From the NCBI GenBank assembly GCA_014239505.1, contig JAAZYT010000090.1, forward strand, positions 1-10,782: DNA of 10,782 nucleotides, written 5' to 3'. Made by a program: the position numbers and the translations under genes. The notes beneath the pieces are model-generated. The model was not told where the DNA came from, did no database searches, and was given only the letters and a program-made list of their open reading frames with translations. This document shows, piece by piece, positions 1 to 6,542 of this stretch. The DNA is from Fidelibacterota bacterium (GTDB taxonomy: Bacteria > Fidelibacterota > Marinisomatia > Marinisomatales > TCS55). Positions within the stretch are counted from its first letter, which is position 1; every line of letters begins with the position of its first letter.

Positions 1-1
1 A

Positions 2-424
2 CGTCACGATGCTGCTATTTTATTGTCAAATCATCTTGATTTCCCTAAAGTTAAAAACACTTTAAAACGTTCATCTTTATATGATAAATCTTGGTTTGTT
101 AGACAATCAAGCCTTCAGTCAATTTCGACTAAATTAAGTGGCAAAGATTGGGAATCAGCTTATGAACGTGAAAAACATTCTCAACCTAGAAAAACAATAA
201 TTTCATTGATGAGTAAATTTTATCCAAAGATTGCTTTAAGATTAATAAGGGAAAATTTAAAAAATGATAATAGTTACATTGTTCAGGCTGAAATGATTCG
301 CCAATTAGGTTTAATTGGTGATAGATCAGATATAGAAATTATTGAAAAGTTATTGCCTCAAAGATCCCCTAGAAAAATTATTCAAAATACAGCTAAATCT
401 TCAATCTCAAATTTAAAAGGTTAG
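2..424 (+). CDS. HEAT-repeat protein, C-terminal fragment (5' end outside window)
   Basis: The frame is open from base 2, so this is the 3' end of a longer gene, with about 140 residues visible. The first TTG in frame (23) is not a convincing start because coding sequence continues upstream (RHDAAILL). The visible protein is helical, with units typical of HEAT/armadillo repeats: a D-x-SW-x-VR-x-S-x-L pattern near the start (DKSWFVRQSSLQSI) and a later one (DNSYIVQAEMIRQLGLIGD) followed by a second helix. HEAT repeats build curved protein-binding scaffolds. They also form the C-terminal part of some M1 aminopeptidases, so this could be a stand-alone scaffold or the tail of such an enzyme; the visible part cannot decide. 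No signal or membrane segment is seen. The next gene begins only a few bases after the stop, and its ribosome binding site lies inside this gene's last codons, so the two are probably co-transcribed and translationally coupled. Confidence 0.7.
   Translation, partial: RHDAAILLSNHLDFPKVKNTLKRSSLYDKSWFVRQSSLQSISTKLSGKDWESAYEREKHSQPRKTIISLMSKFYPKIALRLIRENLKNDNSYIVQAEMIRQLGLIGDRSDIEIIEKLLPQRSPRKIIQNTAKSSISNLKG
415..420 (+). promoter_or_regulatory. Shine-Dalgarno AAAAGG that points to an ATT start at 429
   Basis: AAAAGG lies within the last codons of the upstream HEAT-repeat gene. Its last G is 8 bases before the ATT at 429 and 11 before a second ATT at 432. Spacing to the TTG at 468 would be 47 bases, too far. 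This site is the main reason, with the signal peptide, for placing the start of the next gene at an ATT. Confidence 0.5.
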
Positions 425-428
425 TAGT

Positions 429-1583
429 ATTATTGTAAGAATACTTTCTTTTCTCTCTTTTTCTTTATTGCTCGCCCAACCACGTATAGATGGACGTATT
501 ATTGATTCTAGAACACGTGAACCTCTTGTAGGGGTAAATATTTTTTTTTCTAAAACATCAATGGGAACTACCACTGATGAAAACGGATTTTATTCCTTTA
601 GAAATATTCCAAAAGGTCGTTATGAAATGGTTGTTTCAATGATAGGTTATAAAATGGATAAAGTAAACGTTAATCTCTTTGAAGAAGATCAATTAACAAT
701 GAATTTCCACTTGAAACCGGAACCAATTAAAATGGATGAGATTCAAGTTTCATCAAAAGGAAATAAACAATGGAAAAAAGATTATAAAATTTTTAAGAAA
801 CAATTTTTAGGTACAAGTCTTAATGGAGAGTCTTGTAGAATTATTAATGAATATGTGTTATCGTTTAAAAGAATTGGTGATACCTTTAAAGCAGAAGCAT
901 TGCAACCTCTTGAAATTGAAAATAGACGACTTGGTTATCAATTAACCTACTATTTAGATGAATTTTCAATTGATAATAAGTACACAAAATATGCAGGTGA
1001 ATTTTTCTTTGTTGAAATGGAGCCAATTAATGAACGTCAAGCACAGAAGTGGGAGAAAAATAGAAAAAAAGCATATCTGGGTTCATTGCGTCACTTTTTA
1101 GCTACTTTGGGTAAACAATTCGATGTGCGATTTTATAAAACTGAATTAGGATTTAAAGAGAATGAAAATTGGAAATCCATTAAAGGACGAAAGCTTGACC
1201 CTTTAGTGGAGGAAGGATATACAGTTCTTTTATCAAAAAGATTTGACCCGAATGAATTTTATGCAAATGAAAAATTGTATAGATTTTTAAAAAACGACAC
1301 ACTTGTAACAGGAACTATAATTGATAGTGAATTGGAATTATCCTTTAAAGGTAAAATGAAAATTATTTATCATAAAGAATCTGAGGAAAATAATTATGCG
1401 ATGGATCGTAGACAAAATTATGTTCAAAGTTCACAAACATCATTTTTAGTTTTAAAAAAAGGTTCTGTTGTTTTTGATAAAAATGGAAGATATTTTGAAC
1501 TATATATGATTGAGCAACAAGGATACAATGCTTGGGAAAGAGTCGGAGAAAGATTGCCACTAGATTACTACACAATTAAATAA
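429..1583 (+). CDS. Secreted carboxypeptidase-regulatory-like domain protein (apparent ATT start)
   Basis: This is a 384-residue protein if started at ATT 429 (or 383 from ATT 432). The frame opens after a TAA at 414-416 and has no ATG, GTG or TTG until TTG 468. Starting at 468 would remove most of an obvious Sec signal peptide, read as (M)IVRILSFLSFSLLLA followed by QP. After cleavage comes a carboxypeptidase-regulatory-like beta-sandwich (CarboxypepD_reg family), about residues 20-100: GRIIDSRTREPLVGVNIF, a G-TTDENGFYSF turn and the IPKGRYEMVVSMIGY strand pair. The remaining ~280 residues (motifs WKKDYKIFKKQFLG, LGYQLTYYLDEF, GSLRHFLATLG) match a pattern I associate with uncharacterised Bacteroidota cell-surface proteins; no enzyme motif is visible. 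It is not a TonB receptor: too short and no barrel. Location is probably periplasm or cell surface. Function unknown; the domain call is firm, the ATT start less so. Confidence 0.75.
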   Translation: MIVRILSFLSFSLLLAQPRIDGRIIDSRTREPLVGVNIFFSKTSMGTTTDENGFYSFRNIPKGRYEMVVSMIGYKMDKVNVNLFEEDQLTMNFHLKPEPIKMDEIQVSSKGNKQWKKDYKIFKKQFLGTSLNGESCRIINEYVLSFKRIGDTFKAEALQPLEIENRRLGYQLTYYLDEFSIDNKYTKYAGEFFFVEMEPINERQAQKWEKNRKKAYLGSLRHFLATLGKQFDVRFYKTELGFKENENWKSIKGRKLDPLVEEGYTVLLSKRFDPNEFYANEKLYRFLKNDTLVTGTIIDSELELSFKGKMKIIYHKESEENNYAMDRRQNYVQSSQTSFLVLKKGSVVFDKNGRYFELYMIEQQGYNAWERVGERLPLDYYTIK

Positions 1584-1607
1584 ATAGTTTCACTCTTCTA
1601 TATATTA

Positions 1608-1636
1608 TTTACCATTACTAAATTGGATTTGATAAT
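1608..1636 (+). promoter_or_regulatory. Candidate sigma70-type promoter for the lipoprotein gene
   Basis: TTTACC (1608-1613), a 17-base spacer, and GATAAT (1631-1636) lie in the 80-base gap before the lipoprotein gene. GATAAT matches the -10 consensus at five of six positions and TTTACC matches -35 at four. In DNA this AT-rich such matches occur by chance, so this is only a candidate; spacing and position are right for transcription starting near 1643. Confidence 0.35.
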
Positions 1637-1663
1637 TAATCATAAAATCGAAAGAAAACTATT

Positions 1664-2128
1664 ATGTTATCTAAGAAAATATTATTTACTATTTCTTTAT
1701 CATTGCTATTGGTTGCTTGTAGTGGAACTAAAGTAGTTTTTCCTAAGCAGATTGAGTATAATACTTACTCTCAAAAGGTTGTGGATGCCTTTATCCCATT
1801 TATTCAATCAAAAGGATATGTAATATTAAATCCTACCGATACTAGGATGACCACTTCAACAGCTAATGGATTTCTTACTGTAGAGTATTTAGAAACAGAC
1901 TGGTTTAATTCTGGTATTTATGATGAAGCTAGTGGAAATGAATTTGTCATTAAACATAAAATATGGATTACATTAGAAAGACCTGGTACAGTAACAGTTG
2001 AATCCATATTTGGTTATATGAATGATGGTGAAATGAAAATTTTTACAAGTGCACCTCAAAAACTATATGAAGTGGTTTCTATTGTTCCTGAAAGCTTAAA
2101 TAATCTAGTATCATCCAAATCACTTTAA
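1664..2128 (+). CDS. Small lipoprotein of unknown function
   Basis: This is a 154-residue protein with a classical lipoprotein signal: positive MLSKK, hydrophobic core FTISLSLLL, and lipobox LVAC with Cys19 as the predicted lipidated residue, followed by SGTK. The mature part (about 135 residues) looks like an alpha/beta domain: a predicted helix around YSQKVVDAFIPFIQSKG, then strands such as NGFLTVEYL, FVIKHKIWITLE and GTVTVESIFGYM, and a C-terminal helix. I do not recognise the family. Residues 20-22 (Ser-Gly-Thr) after the Cys give no inner-membrane retention Asp, so outer-membrane anchoring is likely. The ribosome binding site is weak (AAAGAAA). The following 59-codon gene starts 3 bases after its stop, so the two are very probably translated together. 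Confidence 0.7.
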   Translation: MLSKKILFTISLSLLLVACSGTKVVFPKQIEYNTYSQKVVDAFIPFIQSKGYVILNPTDTRMTTSTANGFLTVEYLETDWFNSGIYDEASGNEFVIKHKIWITLERPGTVTVESIFGYMNDGEMKIFTSAPQKLYEVVSIVPESLNNLVSSKSL

Positions 2129-2131
2129 ATT

Positions 2132-2311
2132 ATGTCAAAAGAAAAACCAAAAAAAGATCCAGCTGAATTATTTGTAAATGAGATAAAAGAATTATCAAGT
2201 TCATTTACTAATAGTTTAGATACTTTTTTTATTGATATTGAAAAAGGAGTTGATAGAATATTTTCTAATCATAGTGATAATAATTCTTCAAAAAAGAATA
2301 AAAATGAATAG
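2132..2311 (+). CDS. 59-residue charged helical protein, coupled to the lipoprotein gene
   Basis: This short gene runs from ATG 2132 to TAG 2309-2311. It starts 3 bases after the lipoprotein stop, an arrangement typical of translational coupling, and has no ribosome binding site of its own. The product begins MSKEKPKKDPAELFVNEIKE, has a central predicted amphipathic helix (about residues 10-45, with LFVNEIKELSSSF and LDTFFIDIEKGVDRIF) and ends in a polar Lys/Asn/Ser tail. No signal peptide or membrane segment is visible, so it would stay in the cytoplasm. It could be a small adaptor or a protein acting on the membrane face, but the sequence does not show a function. Support for its being real comes from position, coding-like amphipathic pattern and the clean end before a regulatory gap; homologues would be needed to prove it. 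Confidence 0.55.
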   Translation: MSKEKPKKDPAELFVNEIKELSSSFTNSLDTFFIDIEKGVDRIFSNHSDNNSSKKNKNE

Positions 2312-2324
2312 ATAAATAGTGATT

Positions 2325-2340
2325 TGTGAGCTAAATCACA
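2325..2340 (+). promoter_or_regulatory. CRP/FNR-type palindrome TGTGA-N6-TCACA
   Basis: The sequence TGTGAGCTAAATCACA is a perfect match to the classical CRP half-sites with the standard six-base spacer. Its centre (2332.5) lies about 60 bases before the start site expected from the candidate promoter at 2357-2385, close to the -61.5 of class I CRP activation. It could bind a CRP/FNR-family regulator controlling the small secreted protein gene at 2434. The match is direct; the regulator and its motif in this organism are inferred. Confidence 0.45.
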
Positions 2341-2356
2341 CACCATTATTATACTC

Positions 2357-2385
2357 TTGTACTGTGACTTGTAATTATTTAATAT
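2357..2385 (+). promoter_or_regulatory. Candidate promoter for the Lys/Gly-rich secreted protein gene
   Basis: TTGTAC (2357-2362), a 17-base spacer, and TAATAT (2380-2385) make a moderate sigma70-type promoter with an expected start near 2392, leaving a leader of about 40 bases. Neither box is strong, which would suit an activator-dependent promoter given the CRP-like site just upstream. The 122-base gap it sits in (2312-2433) also holds two GACCTA copies 15 bases apart (2387, 2402) and two CTTGTA copies 12 bases apart (2356, 2368). Confidence 0.35.
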
Positions 2386-2433
2386 TGACCTAGGTACTAT
2401 AGACCTAACAAATACTTATTAAGGAGAAAAAAC

Positions 2434-2760
2434 ATGAATCGATTTATTAAAACCCTTAGCGTTTTTCTTTTAGTAGCAACTGTTTCTTTTGTTTCTGCAC
2501 AACAAAAAGAAGTTGATGATTCTAAAAAAGGTGGCGCAAAGGCACTAACAAAAGATGATATTAAAAAAGGTGGTGGTAAACCTGTAGTGGAAGCGAAAGA
2601 AGCTCCTGCTAAATTAGCAAGCCATGAAACTGGTGGGCCAGGCGATAAAGGCTATAATAAAGAAAAAGGTAAAGGCATGGAGTCAAAAGGAAACTTTTTT
2701 CAACGTCTTTTTGGTGGAAGTAAGAAAAAAGAGAAAAAAGAGAACGACCCTAATAACTAG
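2434..2760 (+). CDS. Lys/Gly-rich small secreted protein of unknown function
   Basis: This is a 108-residue protein with a clear Sec signal peptide (MNRFIKTLSVFLLVATVSFVSA, cleavage expected before QQKEVDD). The mature ~86 residues are low-complexity, strongly basic and Gly-rich: 20 Lys in the mature part, with KKGGAK and KKGGGK repeating in the first half. Near the end, NFFQRLFGG is followed by a basic KKKEKKE stretch, which could be a short membrane- or polyanion-binding helix. No Cys and no enzyme motif. The ribosome binding site is the strongest in the window (AAGGAG at 2421-2426, 7 bases before ATG). The gene has its own putative promoter and a strong intrinsic terminator, so it appears to be a monocistronic, probably well-expressed, regulated gene. 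Family not recognised; a secreted structural, envelope-binding or peptide-type role are all open. Confidence 0.7.
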   Translation: MNRFIKTLSVFLLVATVSFVSAQQKEVDDSKKGGAKALTKDDIKKGGGKPVVEAKEAPAKLASHETGGPGDKGYNKEKGKGMESKGNFFQRLFGGSKKKEKKENDPNN

Positions 2761-2783
2761 GCCGAACTTTATTTAAATCTTAT

Positions 2784-2816
2784 AAAAATAGGGCGAATTT
2801 TCGCCCTATTTTTTTT
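2784..2816 (+). terminator. Strong rho-independent terminator
   Basis: AAAAATAGGGCG (2784-2795) pairs perfectly with CGCCCTATTTTT; the loop is AATTTT. The GC core GGGCG/CGCCC is followed directly by a T-run of eight (2809-2816). It lies 24 bases after the stop of the small secreted protein gene. The A-run on its 5' side means it might also act on minus-strand transcripts, although no minus-strand gene is near. Confidence 0.92.
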
Positions 2817-2819
2817 ACA

Positions 2820-2825
2820 TATAAT
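2820..2825 (+). promoter_or_regulatory. Possible -10 box TATAAT after the terminator
   Basis: A perfect TATAAT sits just after the terminator and about 43 bases before the next start codon, where a promoter for the DUF481-like and M1 peptidase pair would be expected. No acceptable -35 box is present 16-18 bases upstream, since that stretch is the terminator stem. This is a weak candidate. Confidence 0.25.
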
Positions 2826-2867
2826 TAACGTAAAATCAACTCAATTATTTCAAGGAGTATAGCAAAA

Positions 2868-3797
2868 ATGAATTTCCGTTTATTCTTATTAACAATTTTT
2901 ATTTACAGTGGAGTCTTTGCACAGCAATTTAGTCATGATTTGGTTGGTGGTTATTCTGGGCGTGCAGGAAATACAGATTTTCAATATTGGAATGTGAGTT
3001 ATTCTTTAACCTCTTATGGTGATATCTCCTTAGGTTCAACCACTTTAAAGGATTCAGAATTTTTACTAGCTTTTGAAAAAAATAATGCAACTTGGGCAGG
3101 TATAGAAAATTACTACAATGACCAAAGTATTATTTTAAAATTTGATCTTTGGGCTAATGGTACTTTTTCACCTTTTGTTATAGCAGAAACTTCGTTTGAT
3201 GACGCATTAGGAATAAAAAGTCGCTCTAATTATGGTCTCGGTGCAAAATACCGAGTTTTTGGTGATATTCTTTCTGTAAGTGCTGCATTTTTACAAGAGG
3301 AAGAAGAAATTATTGGTAAAAGTAGTATTTCTCTGTTTGCTGATTATGGTGACTCTCTTGGTGTAACAGCATACCAAGATAAAGATATTCCAAAAATATC
3401 TTACTCAAGATTATCAATAAGACCAAAAATTAAATTACCATTGGGAGAAAATTTTTATTATCAATCAGAATATTATTACAAACCTGCTGGCGATGATGTT
3501 TTAACTGATTGGAGAAATACATTTACCATTAAAACCGCTGAAGAATGGTTGAGCATCGTAATTAAATACAATATTAAAACAGACTCTCAACCAGCGCCAA
3601 AAGTTTTTATGCAATATGATCCAAAATATTTTACAAATGGACAAAATATAACATTCCAAAATCCAGGTAAAGGGAATATTCCAAGTATTGATAGAGACCT
3701 AGCTCAATCTGCAAAAGATGGCTATGGTGACTACTTTGTAAATAACTATAAATCTGAAGATACCAGACTAACAATTGGAATTAATATAACTTTCTAG
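2868..3797 (+). CDS. Outer-membrane beta-barrel-like protein, DUF481-like
   Basis: This is a 309-residue protein with a signal peptide (MNFRLFLLTIFIYSGVFA, cut before QQ). The mature chain is made of alternating-residue strands with aromatic ends and short turns: GGYSGRAGNTDFQYWNVSYS, SPFVIAETSFDD, NYGLGAKYRVFG, LSIRPKIKLPLG, FYYQSEYYYKP. It ends in TRLTIGINITF with a C-terminal Phe, the usual signature of outer-membrane barrel proteins read by the BAM machinery. The GNTD motif (residues 34-37) followed by a strand, and the later glycine-rich NYGLGAKYRVF strand, resemble the DUF481/YdiY family; I make that assignment from pattern only. Ribosome binding site AAGGAG lies 10 bases before ATG. 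The M1 peptidase starts 6 bases downstream, so the two are co-transcribed. Its role is unknown; a small barrel, possibly porin-like or structural, is likely. Confidence 0.7.
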   Translation: MNFRLFLLTIFIYSGVFAQQFSHDLVGGYSGRAGNTDFQYWNVSYSLTSYGDISLGSTTLKDSEFLLAFEKNNATWAGIENYYNDQSIILKFDLWANGTFSPFVIAETSFDDALGIKSRSNYGLGAKYRVFGDILSVSAAFLQEEEEIIGKSSISLFADYGDSLGVTAYQDKDIPKISYSRLSIRPKIKLPLGENFYYQSEYYYKPAGDDVLTDWRNTFTIKTAEEWLSIVIKYNIKTDSQPAPKVFMQYDPKYFTNGQNITFQNPGKGNIPSIDRDLAQSAKDGYGDYFVNNYKSEDTRLTIGINITF

Positions 3798-3803
3798 TTT
3801 TTA

Positions 3804-5465
3804 ATGAAACTATATATACCTCTATTATTTATAATATTTTTTGGAGGTTGTACTTCCTTAGTAAATAAAGCTACTGGACCAGTTAAACTTTCAGAGAGAA
3901 ATAGGTTATTAGGAGATTTATTACCTGAAAGAATTTGCTATGATGTTCAGTATTATGATATCAATATTGATATCAATGTAGATAATAGGTATTTAAAAGG
4001 GTATGTTGACTTTACTGCTTTAGCTATTAATGATTTTCAAACTCTCCAAATTGATCTAGCAAAGTCAATGCAGCTTAACAATGTTGTATATAAAGGAGAG
4101 ATCTTAACTACTGATCGAAAAGAAGATGCTGTTTATATAGATTTCCCAAAGATTTTGACCGGAGAAGAATTCACATTTAGGGTTAACTATGAAGGTAAAC
4201 CTCAAGTAGCTAAAAACCCACCTTGGGATGGTGGTTTCGTATGGGAAAAAGATGAAGCTGGTAGAGATTATGTTTCAGTTGCTTGCGAAGGAGATGGTTG
4301 TGGGCTTTGGTGGCCTCTTAAAGATCATATCTCAGATGAACCTGACAATGGTGCCAAAATGACTTTTACTGTGCCTGAGGACCTAATGTGCGTAAGTAAT
4401 GGTAGGTTGCTAGATAGTATTAATAATAATAATGGTACAAATACGTATGTTTGGCAAGTATCTAACCCAATAAATAATTATAATATTTCTGTTCAGTTAG
4501 GTAACTATGTTTCGCTTATAGATACGGTCCATCGCTCAAATGGTAAAATTGAAACGCTAAATCATTACGTTTTAGATTATCATAAAGAAGTTGCGAGCAC
4601 CGTTTTCCCTCAAGCACGTAAAGTCATTAGATTTTTTGAAAAGAATTTTGGTGATTATCAGTTTTGGGATGATGGTTATAAACTTGTTGAAGTATCATAT
4701 TTAGGAATGGAACATCAATCTGCAGTTACGTATGGAAATGTGTGGAATAATTGGGGTGGAGACCATCGTTCTTGGACCAAAGACTATTATGGAATAATTG
4801 ATGGGTTATTGTTTCATGAGACAGCTCATGAATGGTGGGGTAATAGTATAACAGCAAAAGATCCAGCACATGTTTGGATTCATGAAGGTATGGCAGTCTA
4901 CAGTGAGGCTATGTTTATTGAACAAGAGCTTGGTTATAACGTAATGTTAGATTTTATGCTTCGTAAAAGAAGAGGTATACAGAATAAAGTACCAATTGTA
5001 GGTCCAGAGAATCAAAATTATTGGGCTTTTGGTGATTCTTATAATAAAGGCGCCTGGGCGCTGCATACTCTTAGGCATGTTATTGATGATGACAAATTGT
5101 GGTGGGAAACTATAAGAACTTTTGCAACAGAGAACGCTAAGTCAAACGTTAACACTGAAGACTTTATTGCACATGTTAATAAGAAAACTAAAATAAATTT
5201 AGATTACTTTTTCGCACAGTACTTTTATGACAATAGGGTACCAACTTTAGAATACTACCAAGATAATGGTAAACTATATTACAAATGGACTAATATGGTC
5301 AATAGTTTTAGTATGCCAATAGATATAGAAATAAATGGAAGTGAGAAACGTCTATATCCAACTAAAGAATTGCAAGTTGAAGCTATAAACGATTACTCAG
5401 TAATACATTTTAAAGATTGGGAATTTTTATTTGATAAAAAAAAGAATTCAGATTTAGTTAACTAG
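3804..5465 (+). CDS. M1-family zinc aminopeptidase, lipoprotein
   Basis: This is a 553-residue lipoprotein (MKLYIPLLFIIFFGGC, lipobox ending at Cys16) with an N-terminal beta-domain (YDVQYYDINIDINVDNRYLKGYVDF, typical of M1) and a gluzincin catalytic domain. The exopeptidase GAMEN-like motif is GMEHQ (301-305). The zinc site is HETAH (338-342) with the third ligand Glu361 in WIHEGMA, giving the exact HExxH-x18-E spacing. Tyr413 in YNKGAW matches the transition-state tyrosine. The chain ends about 140 residues later, so it lacks the long helical/HEAT C-terminal domain of larger M1 enzymes; short forms of this size are known in Bacteroidota-type bacteria. The second position of the exopeptidase motif is Met where GAMEN has Ala, and the last is His instead of Asn, a variant seen in this subgroup as far as I recall. 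Expected role: trimming N-terminal residues from peptides at the cell envelope. No ribosome binding site is seen; its start lies 6 bases after the previous stop. Confidence 0.93.
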   Translation: MKLYIPLLFIIFFGGCTSLVNKATGPVKLSERNRLLGDLLPERICYDVQYYDINIDINVDNRYLKGYVDFTALAINDFQTLQIDLAKSMQLNNVVYKGEILTTDRKEDAVYIDFPKILTGEEFTFRVNYEGKPQVAKNPPWDGGFVWEKDEAGRDYVSVACEGDGCGLWWPLKDHISDEPDNGAKMTFTVPEDLMCVSNGRLLDSINNNNGTNTYVWQVSNPINNYNISVQLGNYVSLIDTVHRSNGKIETLNHYVLDYHKEVASTVFPQARKVIRFFEKNFGDYQFWDDGYKLVEVSYLGMEHQSAVTYGNVWNNWGGDHRSWTKDYYGIIDGLLFHETAHEWWGNSITAKDPAHVWIHEGMAVYSEAMFIEQELGYNVMLDFMLRKRRGIQNKVPIVGPENQNYWAFGDSYNKGAWALHTLRHVIDDDKLWWETIRTFATENAKSNVNTEDFIAHVNKKTKINLDYFFAQYFYDNRVPTLEYYQDNGKLYYKWTNMVNSFSMPIDIEINGSEKRLYPTKELQVEAINDYSVIHFKDWEFLFDKKKNSDLVN

Positions 5466-6195
5466 ATATTTGCCTTAGACGTTCAAATGTAACTGCGCTT
5501 ACTGCTGCTGAAACATTTAAAGAGTTTGTTTTTCCTTCCATTGGGATTGTGGCTTTGAAATCACTTTTTTCTAATAAAATATTTTTAATCCCTCGTCCTT
5601 CGCTACCTACTATAATTACAACTTTACCTGAATAGTCTATTTTATGCCATTCTTTCGCCTTTAAACTATTTTCCATAGCTATAACCCAGAAGTCTTCACT
5701 CTTTAGATTTGTAATAGTTTGATGGAGGTTGTTTACCTCATATATTGGCATTTGAGTAAATGCTCCCTGACTAACTTGAATAACGGTGTCAGTGACCCCA
5801 CAGCTCTCATGTTTTGGTATAATTATGCCTTCAATCCCTGCACATTCTGCAGTTCGTATAATTTGCCCCATATTTTGAGGATCTTCAATGCGATCTAATA
5901 TAAGTAAACCAATATTACCAGTTTTATTTTTGAAAGAAGGGATTGATTGTTCTATTATCCCATTAAATGTGACTACAATACCTTGCGTTCTCCATTTACT
6001 ATATTTTGATTTAAAATGAGTAGGCTTTATAAATTTAATATGCCCACCGTGTTGTCCCAAGGCACGTGTAATATTACCATCGCGTTCAGCAGGACTCCCA
6101 GATTGAATAAATATATCTATAATTTTGTAATCTTTTGAAGACAGTATCGCAGCTGACCCATTGATGCCATAAATAGTATGTTGATTTTTTCCCAT
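5458..6195 (-). CDS. rlmB: 23S rRNA 2'-O-ribose methyltransferase, RlmB type (SPOUT/TrmH family)
   Basis: This is a 245-residue protein, the usual length of RlmB, which methylates the 2'-OH of G2251 in the peptidyl-transferase P-loop of 23S rRNA using S-adenosylmethionine. An N-terminal L30e-like substrate domain (YGINGSAAIL, TQGIVV) precedes the knotted SPOUT domain with its three motifs: motif 1 DPQNMGQIIRTAECAG (Asn108, catalytic Arg114), motif 2 VGSEGRG (196-202, Glu199), and motif 3 IPMEGKTNSLNVSAA with Ser225-Leu226-Asn227. All key residues are present, so an active enzyme is expected. TrmH-family members acting on tRNA have similar motifs, so the exact nucleotide is inferred. The start is ATG 6193-6195; an in-frame TAG lies just upstream, and no ribosome binding site is evident. 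Its 3' end overlaps the M1 peptidase gene by 8 bases tail to tail. Confidence 0.92.
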   Translation of the reverse strand: MGKNQHTIYGINGSAAILSSKDYKIIDIFIQSGSPAERDGNITRALGQHGGHIKFIKPTHFKSKYSKWRTQGIVVTFNGIIEQSIPSFKNKTGNIGLLILDRIEDPQNMGQIIRTAECAGIEGIIIPKHESCGVTDTVIQVSQGAFTQMPIYEVNNLHQTITNLKSEDFWVIAMENSLKAKEWHKIDYSGKVVIIVGSEGRGIKNILLEKSDFKATIPMEGKTNSLNVSAAVSAVTFERLRQISS

Positions 6196-6236
6196 GATCT
6201 AATTGAATAGAATTTAATAATAATTACATCTGGTGA

Positions 6237-6264
6237 TTGAAATAATTACTATAAAAATTATAAA
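6237..6264 (+). promoter_or_regulatory. Sigma70-type promoter of the 5-oxoprolinase operon
   Basis: TTGAAA (6237-6242) and TATAAA (6259-6264), separated by 16 bases, each match the consensus at five of six positions. Expected start is near 6271, about 20 bases before the first ATG. The overlapping TAAATTTG (6261-6268) also fits the Bacteroidota -7 pattern TAnnTTTG, but there the -33 TTG spacing (21 bases) is less suitable. It lies in the 94-base divergent gap between rlmB and the operon. Confidence 0.6.
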
Positions 6265-6289
6265 TTTGTGCTTAGAATAAAGGAATCAT

Positions 6290-6517
6290 ATGTCTACTAA
6301 AGAATTTCATAAAACTTCCAATGAACATGCTGGTGTGAATGTTGGTGCTAAATTTAAAACAATCAAACATCACCATGAGGTTCAAGGAGATATTGAAGAG
6401 GGTGTAGAGTTAACCCTTGAAGAAATAGCTCATTTTCCTACACGTTATATATTAAAAGATGTGGAAGGTAGAATTTGGACAGTTCCATTACATACCGTTT
6501 CACCCTTAACTGAATAA
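6290..6517 (+). CDS. 75-residue protein of unknown function, first gene of the pxp operon
   Basis: This is a short, soluble protein without signal or membrane segment. It has a good ribosome binding site (AAAGGA at 6279-6284, 5 bases before ATG), its own promoter upstream and no terminator before pxpB, whose apparent start is only 37 bases after its stop. The first half is His-rich (EFHKTSNEH, TIKHHHEVQGD), which might bind metal or simply be polar. The second half (VELTLEEIAHFPTRYILKDVEGRIWTVPLHTV) reads as a small beta-barrel or SH3-like fold, with alternating strands and a G-R-x-W turn. I do not recognise the family. Linkage to 5-oxoprolinase genes may be functional or simply shared transcription. 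Confidence 0.65.
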   Translation: MSTKEFHKTSNEHAGVNVGAKFKTIKHHHEVQGDIEEGVELTLEEIAHFPTRYILKDVEGRIWTVPLHTVSPLTE

Positions 6518-6542
6518 TTAAAAATTAATAACCAAATTATAT

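Noticed and set aside
468..470. TTG as start of the carboxypeptidase-regulatory-like protein
   Set aside because: It falls at the end of the hydrophobic signal segment and has no ribosome binding site at a workable distance; the coding signal continues upstream.
1363..1575. Minus-strand open frame of 70 codons inside the carboxypeptidase-regulatory-like gene
   Set aside because: It lies fully antisense to a well-supported coding region, has no family pattern and no ribosome binding site; a chance shadow.
2319..2339. GTGATTT/AAATCAC hairpin as a terminator for the upstream genes
   Set aside because: The stem is AT-rich and no T-run follows; the overlapping TGTGA-N6-TCACA palindrome is better explained as a protein-binding site.
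2387..2407. GACCTA direct repeat and ACCTAGGT palindrome as an operator
   Set aside because: The units are short, occur only twice and no related copy is seen elsewhere; noted in the promoter entry but not called.
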